This document shows, piece after piece, positions 53,850 to 64,000 of a stretch of DNA of 64,000 nucleotides. The stretch is from Capitulum mitella (Eukaryota > Arthropoda > Thecostraca > Pollicipedomorpha > Pollicipedidae): contig CP099842.1 of assembly GCA_030062745.1 (NCBI GenBank), positions 10,981,838 through 11,045,837 on the forward strand, given 5' to 3'. Position numbers and translations under genes: made by a program. Within the stretch, counting starts at the first letter, position 1. Each line of letters opens with the position of its first letter. Under the pieces are notes generated by a model. It made no database searches and was not told where the DNA came from. It worked only from the letters and a program-made list of their open reading frames with translations.

Positions 53850-54213
53850 AGGCGTGCCGGAACAGCCGCGTCGTCTCCTCGGGCCGTCCACCAACCTCCG
53901 CGCTGGACGGCTCGCTCTTGGCTGCGTCCGTCTCGGCGGCGGCCGGCTGCTCGGCCGGGCTGGGACTCGCCGGCGCCGGCTCGGCCTGCTCGGCTGGCTC
54001 GGCTGGCTCGGCCGGCTCGGCCTTCTCCACCGCCTCGGTCTGCTCGGCCGGCTCGGCCGGCTTGGCTGGCTCGGCCGGCTCGGCCGCGGCCGATGCCGAG
54101 CTCGGCGGCTCGGGCTCCAGCGAGAGCTCCGTTTTGGGCGGCACGGGCGGCGGCGACTCCTCGCGGCTGCCCTGTGCCGCCAGCGTCAGGGTGTCTTCGA
54201 TCGACAGCTGGGT
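53850..54213 (-). CDS. Internal exon of the unrecognised minus-strand gene (Pro/Glu/Ala-rich)
   Basis: The exon starts after the acceptor ACATTTTCAG at 54,213 and reads TQLSIEDTLTLAAQGSREES, then the SH3-ligand-like stretch PPPVPPKTELS. A long imperfect AEPAEPAKPAEP repeat follows, encoded by GGCTCGGCC units. The donor is not clear; the frame stays open to 53,758. The low-complexity part suggests a disordered linker, and PPPVPPK suggests SH3 binding. No domain is recognised. Linking it to 50,391-50,633 is inferred from strand, spacing and similar Ser/Pro/Glu composition. Confidence 0.5.
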
Positions 54214-56066
54214 CTGAAAATGTCCCCTCGGCCGTTAGGTGCGCCGGGCAGGCCTCAGTGAGGGCGGCCTGGGCGGCGTCCGGTGCACCACCGGGCAGCT
54301 GTGTCCTTCGGCATCGAGATTCGGGGTGCCCGACATGCGGCCTCCGACTTCCCTACATCGAAGTCTGTGGTACCCCGACATCGCGGCTTAAGATCAGACA
54401 ACATTGGGCCACGGGTACCCTGAAGTCGGTGTCACTGGCGTCATGCATCGGCGGCACATTGCGACAACCTAAGGATCGGGGAGAGGATAAATTAGCGTGA
54501 TGGCCTGCGATAGCCTGACATCGAGGGTTGATATTCACCGACTTCAAGCCATGATACGCCTTGACACCAGCATCCGTGACGCCGTGCACTGACCGGCGCG
54601 TTATTACGACTTAACGATTGGCGAAAGGGTGGGCTGGCTTGATCTGTCACACATCACCGACGCCGACCTAGTGGCTGTCGATCTGTCCGATCCCCAAGTG
54701 GCGTACATCTCTTTCAACGGCTTGAAATTCGACTTCATCGTGAGGTCAGCTATGCCAATAAGGCTAGCCCCGATGGCCAGTAAAGTGAAGGTGAAAGATG
54801 CGGTCATTAAACAGCAGTCGATCTTGTGGAAAGATGAATCGATTGAATGGTCAGGGACTGAAAGAATTGCGAATGGGCAGCATTGCGCCAGATGTTTTTA
54901 GACTATCTCAGCACAAGAACGAGCATATAATACCATAATTCGCAAGGTTTGCGATTTACTACAATCTTTCTAAAGGTCTGCTTTCAATTTCCATTTTTAA
55001 ACCCGCGGTTCGTATCCAGGATTTGACTGAGAAGAGGATAGTCAAATTACCGGCCACCCTCCAGCGATATGTCCAGCTGTTCGTTCCCTGTTTGTATGTC
55101 GGGTAGGAGAAAGGGTTAGTTCCCTATAGCCTTCCCTGCAAACACAGTACCATCTGAACCCTCCTGTGACCTGTTCTCATGCATTTACTCCAACAGGCGG
55201 ATACTGGGACAAATATTCAAGGTCATTTATGACAGCGGCAAGTAACTAGTCTTTGCATGTCTGTTCCCGCTGGCCGTGCCGCGGGCACCTGAACACACAG
55301 CTCGTTCATGCCGCGTATTTCCTCGTGCTGACGGCCGGACGGGGGCCGGGCACGGTGTTCGCCCGTGATCAAACACCGGCCGTGGGCCGGCGGCCGGCGG
55401 TCGGCGGCCGGATCCCTGATTGGCACCGCGCCAGGCGGCCGCTGCAGCCGGCCGGCCGGCGGCCGCCGCCGGGCACGCTCATCCTGCACGGCCGGCACGC
55501 AGCCGCCGCCGCCGCCGTCCGCGGCCCCTCCCGGCGGGTACGACCGCCAGCTCTGCGGACAACGGCCGCCGAGCCGAGACTGACGTCATCCCCGCGGCCG
55601 GCAGCGGCGCCTCTGCCGAACACGCCACCGTCCCTGCCGAGCTCGGCGCCAGCTGAGGCTGTCTTCGTTGCGGACCACGCCGCAGCTGTCTCCTAGCCGC
55701 AGACGGCGTCTGCCAGAGATAACACAAGGCCGTCTTCGGCGACATCATCGCGCCTGTTCGGCGGCCGGCAGCTGCAGGGGAACCCCGTGTCGGTTCTAAT
55801 CAGATCGGGCTCTCGGCCGGACCGCAGACACAACCCTTCGGATCTGGTTGGCAGTGGCAGGCAGGCTCGGCGTGGTCTGCAAGCCCACGTGAGGCCCGCT
55901 CGGCCGAGGTGGCCGGCCCACGCCTTGTCTAACCCCGGGGGTGCGGCAAAAACCGGGCCGTAAAAACCGGCACAACCGGGTGCCGGCTTGAAGACATCAT
56001 GGTGTCAGCAAGTGCTGGTGCACCGCGGCGGCGGCCCGATGGGTACAGGCAGCACGCAGATGGGAA

Positions 56067-56165
56067 GCCGTCTAGTGGGTATTAGCGAAGGGAGCCGTCC
56101 AGTGGGTGTTAGCCAGGGGAGCCGTCCAGTGGGTGTTGGCCAGTGGAGCGGTCCTGTACGTGTCA
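56067..56165. repeat. 27-bp minisatellite (GCCGTCCAGTGGGTGTTAGCC unit)
   Basis: Three to four units with GCCGTC at 56,067, 56,094 and 56,121. Confidence 0.8.
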
Positions 56166-56631
56166 GGCGGGAAGAAGTTCGTCGGTTATCAGCGTAATTC
56201 AATTGAAAATAATCGAGTTTCATGCGCAATTGTGTCGCAAATCGGTGCACGAGGTAGCTGAACGGCTCTGGAACCCCGACAAGCTGTGAGCTGAGGCTTG
56301 GCAATATTGTCATTGGTGAAACCTCCCGGATGGAGAAAAACCTCTTTAGAAACCCGTGTCCCTCCTCTGTGCTTCTGACCGACTTTCGCCGTTAGGATGA
56401 CTTACGCACGTCTGCATGTGCTCTTTCCGCGACGTTCTCCTCTCGTCAAGCCATGCTATGAAACACTGCGACCGAACAAGACGACAGCTTCATCATCTTT
56501 CTCTTGGCCTTGAGTGTAATGTTGACGGAAGGTTCTTACTAGATGTCACCGGGCATTACATCCGTTAAAACCGCTTACCTATAATCGCTGCTTCGATCGC
56601 ATGACTGAGAGGACTCACTGAGACAATAGAC

Positions 56632-56782
56632 GCTGTACACCGGATGCCGGTCATCCACAGACGCTGTATGCCAGGTACTGGTCACCAACATACGCCGTAC
56701 ACCGGGTGCCGGCCATCGTCAGACGCAGTTCACCGGGTGCCAGTCATCAACAGCGGCTGTATGCCGGGTGCCAGTGACTGAT
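56632..56782. repeat. 31-bp minisatellite (GCTGTACACCGGGTGCCGGTC unit)
   Basis: Five units of about 31 bp, each GCTGTA-CACCGGGTGCC-GGTCATC-ACAGAC with substitutions. Confidence 0.85.
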
Positions 56783-58259
56783 TCTCCCCAGTCAGGCGCG
56801 GCCCACGGCGCGGCCTGCTCAAGAGCCACCCGTTCACCTTGAGACGCCGCCGTAAAAACGTGCCGTCGGCCGGGCGCGGGCGGCCTCCCGGGCCGGTCAT
56901 CACGCACCGGCGAGCTGCAGCCGGCAGCCGGCAGCCGGCCAGCGGGCCAGACGGACCGGCGGGTCAACAGACGGCCAGGCGCGCACCGCGGGCCGGCCGT
57001 CGCGGCTGCGGGGCCGCAGGCGCCCGCCCCGTACCGGCCTCTGGCAGAGGCAGACAGCGCGCCCGCGGGGAGTGGTCCTGTTGTTTTCCGACGGCGGAAT
57101 GTCGATATCGGCATCATCGGGTCAGCGGGGGATTGTGACCAGGAACTGCTCTGGGCTCTGAGAAGACCAGTCGGCAGTCAGACTGACGCTATCAGCATCG
57201 CGTCTTTCCAAGACTGGAAGGAAACGTGACCACGCCACCGAATTTCGGAATTCGCGAAAAACGAATTCCAATGCGGTGTGCGACAGGCGAAGGCAAAGTG
57301 ATTCTTATTAGATGATAGTGTGATTTCGTTTTGGCCTCATGGTGTTTCCTCCATACGGATGCATCTGAACATGTGAGACTAACGGGCCCGTGCAAAGAGC
57401 GCAGCGAAACTAGAAATTATCCGCGTGCAGCCACAGGGCAATCGACGCCTTGAGCTGTCACATCCCATTCAAAAACCAACTCAATTTGTTTATCACGTTT
57501 GTCGCATATTTATTTTTGAACGATGTCTGGTATTCGGTTATGTTCAGGGTTTCAAGAATTCAGCTTAATAAAGCCGTCTTGTTTTCATGACTTCGTTTTG
57601 CGCACCGAGGACCACCTGAGTATTTGGCAATGGATAACACTGAACAGCATGCAGGTTTGTACCGTGCACGACGCCACGGATCTAAATGCAATGAATTGAG
57701 AATCCATTCCTGTGAATATGTCATTTTTTCTCGCTTGTCTCTTCTGTAGTGAATTCATTTATGGGCAAAGTCAACTCCACGCACTTAGCAAACCTTCTCT
57801 GAACTGTTCTGCTGTTTACGATACCGGCGAACGACTGTGATACTAGCTGAATGACCGTGAACGGGAAGAAGTGTGTAACTGAACGGCCTTCCTGCCTCCG
57901 ACAAACGTCGCGAAGTCGGCGACGAACTCAAACTCGGGACGTCTCAACGACCCCGCAACGGTGCAGGCGTACAGCGCGCACGACGAGGGCGTATGCAGCA
58001 AAGCGGCTCCTGCATGTTCCATCTCGTCATGTGCAACAAACGTTCGCGATTCGACGCCGTGAACAGAGGGCCAGATATGGTGCTCACTGCTCACCTACAG
58101 GAGCGAACCCCGTCCTGTTATGGTCTAGTAAAACGCACCAGATAACAGAGGCTGGTACAAAGCGGGGCCAAAGGCCAGGCCGAGCCGGCCACGCTGAGGT
58201 CGAAAGCCTCCGAACGAGCCCGGATTAACGAAACATCTGCTTCTTACCAGGCGGTGTCA

Positions 58260-58460
<201 letters not shown>

Positions 58461-61400
58461 CAGCCATTTAGCAACGATAGCGCAGTAATCACGCAGAGTC
58501 AGAGCCCACAACAGCCTCTCGGTGCGCAGTATTCAGACAACCGAAGCATGTTGTGCCGTTTGCATCGTTCAAGGCTATTGCATTGTGCTTGATGTGTCTA
58601 TGCAAAACGCCATTCATCTGGTGTCACTGAGGACGCGCCAGACCGTTCACTGTGTTTCCCCATGTGCACCGTAACCTGTCAAGAGAGCTTCCATGGAAGG
58701 GGCCTGTGATTTCCGATACCGGCCTGTGAGCCCCGCATCACGATTTTGCCCGAGGCCTATGTATCAACGCATGTTGGGCCCATGGGAGTGTCAATGAAGA
58801 AGGTGTTTGCCTTTCCTACGGCATCCAACAGAGAGCTGAATTCAGGTCTTCAGATGAAAGAAACGGGGCCCATCAGCGGTGTAGGCGATACAAATGTCAA
58901 AGACTGACCACAAATTATGCCAGGGTCCATTGAATCACGGCCTACGCCAGGAGCAGATTTTTACCATTTATTTCACCAAATATGCTGAAGACGTGCATCG
59001 CCATCCGAACCGATGACCCGTGAGGCGGGCCTTGGATGCTTCACGGCCACTCCCCCTCTGGGTACCCATGTAAGGGTACCAGCCTCCGGTTCCTGACGGG
59101 CCTCCAGCTCTGTTAGTGGCCACTGAGGTTCCGCAGCTTCTAAGGGGTCCTGAACGCTAAGTCTAGATGGACGAATTCTGGCTGTCGGCCTCCAGACGGC
59201 CTCTGTCGCCCCGAGGCACGTATATGCCTCAGGTCCGGAGGGATCGTGCAGCCCACTGAAGGATCCCTTCTCAGCACAGACTCCGAGAACGATCCCTACA
59301 AGAGCAACGAAATGAAGTCACTGCGCCAGCACTAAGTGCATGCTCCACAGCGCAAGATAAAGAACCTTTGCCAAAACCTTGGAGACAATTTTGGCCATTG
59401 CCAGGCTTCATTCGGGCGTTTGGTTCGCGCTGAAACATGTTCCCCAACTCCAGCTCTATGTTGAGACAAAACAACTCATATATGTTACCGAGACGGCAAC
59501 ATGAAACAGAGGCTCTTCGGACCGTCGTTTTGAATTTCGAAAAGAAGACTTAGCGGACTTAGCTCTATACAATATCGATTAAACATTGGAATTCATGCGG
59601 TTGCTTCATAGCATCCTATTCGCCCGACTACTTTAACACGCGCACTGGGTCTTTTTGTGCCCCCCACCTGTTTCTCTTGAAAATCTCTAGAACGGATCGG
59701 AGCTGGCTGCTGCTACTTTGTGACATTTATGCCAAATGAATAACTCGTCGATTGACGCAGAAAAATCGGAAATCGGCCGCAAAACGAAAATAACGGCTGT
59801 CGCTGACAAATGGGAACTTTGTGAAAGGACTAGCGTTCTACCTAAGATTACCGCTTGAACACAATCAGGCGACGTCATTCGGGCAAAAAATGCATGATGC
59901 ATGTAGCGCCATCATTTACACTCAAACTATCCTGTGTTGCTCGAAATCTGATCCGCAAAAAATAAAAAATGATGGCATAGGTCAATGGCCTGACATGACC
60001 TCGGCCTGAAATCCTCAGTCAAGACGTCAGATGAATGGAAGTTGTCGTATTCCACGTTTTAACGCTCAAACAAACACCCTTTTCCCATTTCGTTCAAAAA
60101 GTTGTACGGAATGGCCTGTACGGGTAGAGAAGTGCCCAAAGTTGACCTTTTCGACCCCATTTGACCTTGAAGGATACATGACAATTTCAAAACAGTCGAA
60201 TGCTCGACCCGGCAATGGGAATGTGCTGATCTTAAAAAATGCCCAAACGCTCACCGCTGTTAAACTGGGATTTCATTTTCGGATTTAATGCATCATTTCA
60301 CGCCTCGGCGTGAACCAATATTTTTGGAATTCAAACGCATTCTTGGTATTACCGGACTGTGCAAAAATTCAGCCCAGGCCAATCCTAATTTTACTAGCAT
60401 TATTCTGTCGGATTATACTGGGGAATAGGCAAGCGTTATCTGGAAAAAATCGTGGTCCGGAACACTAGGAGGAAAGCCAAACATCAGACAACGAAATGTC
60501 ATGACAAGACCAGCTTAAAACCTCGGGAGTCGGGCTTGCAGGCTTAACACGGACGCCTCACGGTAAACAGCGCTGCTCATGTTCATGCTGAATCAGAGTT
60601 ACAAAGAAGGAGCTTCGACCGGCAAACCCAACCTTTTTGCCTGGAAAGCTGCCAACATCAGCGTTCGTGACATCACCATACTTCTTATCTTTTATTTTTT
60701 GTTAAGAAACCGGGAAATCGGTGCATGGGCATGGGCTGATCGGGAACTGTTCAGTGGTAATGCGCGCGCGAAGAAAAGGAAAAGATCCCGCTGGTCTCTG
60801 CACCTGATCACGCGACGCGCCACCATTCGCGACATCGCAGCCCAAGGGGTACATAACAAGTTCACTACGCCAGTTACATGCACTTTTTGGACGAGGGAGG
60901 TGTACTTCTGATCAGCGGGAACAGACCAGAAAAAATGGAAGACTTTTCAAGCCAAAGTGGCCAACAGGTCATACGTTATCAACGTCAGAGTACGAAACAA
61001 AGCTGCCAATTCGACGTGAAAATGGGGACAAAGGCACGCACAGGCAAGATGTAAAAAAGTCGTCGGCCATATGACACGTGAAACCTGCAAGACTTTCACT
61101 GACGAAGCGTCCCTATGTCACGTGATCAAACGGATGCCACGCAGCGTGTCGAGGCCAGCTTCGGCGAGAGGCACTCCCATTTTTTGCTCGACATGTTCCA
61201 CGCAGAATTGCATGCAGAGGAGCGAGATGCAAACTCTCGCACAACGAACCCTCGGAACAGCTGGGGCGGACCTATCGAAGAAGTTTTCATGTCGCAGGAA
61301 TTACGCCATTCCGGCCTTCGGGAAACGGCTGGTTGTGAAGAATAGCGCGGAGCTGAGTCCAGACACACGCGAATACGTGCACACGGCTGAACAATGGCAG

Positions 61401-61574
61401 GAAACGGTCGGAGGGCGGGCAGTACAGGAGCCTCTGCCGGCTCTCTCGCTGCCCTGATGGCGCCGACAGCAGCGGTGGCTCAGATCTTGGTCCAAGTACG
61501 AAGGACGCTTGAGCAGAGCTGTGCAGGGAAACACATTGTACCTACTGCATAGCAGGAACGAGGGGAGAGCGGCG

Positions 61575-61690
61575 GGGGCCATGGCCCCGACTTTTATGGG
61601 GAAATTTAGCATTAGGCCTATGGGGAAAAAGTCTCTGCCCCCTTCCTTCTTCTGGATGTTCCTACGCTCCTGACCTACTGCGCTGAAACT
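61575..61690 (-). repeat. Dispersed repeat containing GGGGCCATGGCCCC, copy 3
   Basis: This is the best-preserved copy of the family also at 18,307-18,372 and 43,880-43,990, with AAATTTAGCATTAGGCCTAT after the palindrome. Confidence 0.55.
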
Positions 61691-63849
61691 GAGTAGAAGC
61701 CTGTTTGGTGAGCGGGGTCACCGTTTTTTTTCTCAGGTCAAAACTGCGCGGAACTTGTTTAAGGAAAGTAGTGGCTCATCACGTGAGTAAGTTGTTTCTA
61801 CTTCAGTCCTTAATTTACACTTTACAAAGGAGGGTCAGGCTGTTTTTTTGTGGTGTCAAAGGGTTCTGAACTCGTGGTCGCATGGTGCCGCTATGAAGCC
61901 CAATGAATTTCCACTTCGAGCCTGCCTCACCAAATGGGACGCATCGGCTGGCGGTCGGCGGCTTATATATGAAACTGACCGGAATATTTCAGACGCACTG
62001 TGTCATCAGGTCTTCTTTGCGTTCAGGGCCGCTGCTTCGGAAAAGTGATGTCATGGCTACCAGAACGAAACGCGCCACGCCGTTTTGGGGTCCTGGGCTG
62101 TGTTTCTGTTGACACAGATTCTTGGCTAGAGTTTTACAGCAATATTTTTTACCTTGTATTCATGAACCCATTTATTCTTGATGTTTATACAGCGTTCGTG
62201 ATGACAATGGCGTACTTATATTGTTTCTTTGTACTGCAGTGAACAATCAGCTATTGATCAGCCTCTAAAATCCGAGCTCAAAGACACTGCCTGTTGTTTG
62301 CGCTCCACTGATTCATCAATTGGACACTCTGTGCCATGTTTTTAGGATTGGGTGGCTCATCAGCGCCTCAGGCCATAACGTGGAAAAACTGGATCTTCTC
62401 AAGGGATACGTGAGGGTTATGCGCATTGCTCCTGCAAGATCGGATAACAACCAAGGTATGTCGCCGACCATTCAAAGTTGTAGTCAGGACCGTCTGACAG
62501 CAAAAAGGCTGACACACACCACAACTTTCTGTAGAGGTGTACGGACATTCTGTTGAGAATGTATTCATACATGTCCACTTGCTGTGTCAGAATGATCAAC
62601 GACTGAAAACAAAGGCCCCGAAATCGTTTCTTCCTGAAATCGTGGAAATCCTGTCTAAGAGCAGACGCTCGACTACCCTGGGCTCTCAGCAGTGGCGCGG
62701 TGTCGGCGTGCCCTCCGCGCCGCGCCGCACGGGGGAGGGGACGGGGCTCAGGGCCGTTGCAGTCCGTGGCCGGCTATCGCGGGCCGTCCGTCCGGCCTGG
62801 CGGCTATCTATCGCCGCACGGGCACGTAGGTGCCGGCGGACGTCAGGCGTGGTATCGCGCCGGATACGCGGCCGACGGCCCGATAACGGCCGCCTCCGCC
62901 TCCTGTCGCCTTTACAGCCGCAGTAAACCGCCAGCGGCCGGCGCCGGCTGCGCCATGCCCGCCGGCCGCACCGACGGCGTCAGGGTCAAGGTCAGGGTCA
63001 GGGGTCAGATGTCGCGCGGCGTCTGGCTGCGGACAGGTGCTAATGCCGGGAGACCGCTACCACCCGCATGGGGTGAAGGCGTGATGGTTAACTCCGAAGA
63101 CTTCTTCAAGCATGAATGTCGCGGACGAATGATGTAAATGCAGGTGGTAGATGTTTCGTAAACAAATCAGGGAAACCCTGGGGTGTGGACCATGAGGCCG
63201 GTGCAACCAGCACACACAGGAGACGGTGCGGAATCCTCTTCCGGTTGATGCCATCAGGACGTCTTTCAACGCCATCGGTGGGCAAATACATCGATGTCAT
63301 TAAATCAGAACACATGATAATTTAGTGGTAAACTAGCCAGGGCACCACGGTACCAGCGCCAGCTGCCGAGAGTCTGCAGATATAAGCCAATAAAGGAAAA
63401 CACTGATGTTTCCAAGGTTGGCATAAAACAAGCAAATCCTACACACTGACAGAAACAGCCGAACAAGGAGTCAGTAATGCACGGGCTGGCTGCATCCTCC
63501 ATATCCGTCAGGTCAGCGGCTAAACTCGTCTATCTTTCTGTCCGGTTGCCTACAACATCCAATATAATCCCCATGGTCAATGCCTCGGCCGGCGCTGAAT
63601 ACCACAGCACCTGGGCCTGAGCAGCGATACCATACCATGCCCTATGCGCGCCCCACGAAAAGCCATTCTCTGCATGAATGTCCTGTGGTACACGACATTG
63701 TCGTTATTAATTAACTGACACAGCAACAGTTCATCTTTCCATTCAAGACTGCGTTCGAGTGCATTCTGGCCGAGTTCGAACGGAACCCGTTCGCCATCGA
63801 TGTCTAACCGTCAGGGACCACGACCGGAGCTGGGACTGCTCGCGGCAGG

Positions 63850-63872
63850 CGGCGCCCCCCCCCCCCCCCCCG
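63850..63872. repeat. Poly-C tract
   Basis: A run of about twenty C; its exact length is unreliable in an assembly. Confidence 0.8.
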
Positions 63873-64000
63873 AAATACCTTCCCGTGCCCGCCGCCGCCC
63901 GGCTCCGGGTGGGGGCAGAGACAGGCATTGTGCCGAGCTTGTCGACTCGTGGCGGACTGAGAGGCACGTACAGTGCGGCACGTGCCTGGCCCGGCTCGCA

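Noticed and set aside
54629-54901. 90-codon plus-strand frame with fairly normal composition
   Set aside because: It lacks an ATG at its start and clear splice sites, and I know no homologue; kept only as a note.

Overview
The window is nuclear DNA from an animal, most likely an arthropod. Three host genes can be read with confidence. Two have several introns with ordinary GT-AG junctions. A block of degenerate CCTAA/TTAGG repeats (the arthropod telomere pentamer) sits at about 1.76-1.91 kb. The very GC-rich third codon positions, the many minisatellites and the presence of a class III eIF4E suggest a crustacean, perhaps a barnacle-like one, but that is inference.

Layout. 1-2.66 kb is CpG-poor sequence without a gene. 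2.66-12.1 kb holds repeats and MITE-like elements only. 12.1-13.95 kb carries the whole EIF4E3 coding region in four exons on the minus strand. 13.95-20.5 kb is CpG-poor except for a CpG-normal patch at about 15.75-16.55 kb that may be a shared promoter region. 20.5-37.8 kb is APPL (BAR-PH-PTB endosomal adaptor) in ten coding exons on the plus strand. Its 11-kb first intron contains the complete, uninterrupted EIF2AK3/PERK coding region on the same strand (25,906-29,340). 37.8-50.4 kb has repeats, a 1.2-kb TTAA-flanked DNA transposon and GC-rich CpG islands. 50.4-54.2 kb holds two exons of an unrecognised minus-strand gene. 54.2-64 kb shows CpG islands, minisatellites and a long AG microsatellite but no gene I can name.

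Function. PERK and EIF4E3 both act on translation initiation: PERK phosphorylates eIF2alpha under ER stress, and EIF4E3 is a cap-binding protein. APPL is a Rab5-effector adaptor. They are neighbours on the chromosome; nothing here shows that they act together. The most notable points are the intronless PERK gene nested in APPL intron 1, an overlapping upstream ORF at the PERK start, a 37-bp minisatellite whose last degenerate unit appears to supply the splice acceptor of the last APPL exon, and the sharp switch between CpG-poor and CpG-rich blocks. No virus-derived element was recognised.
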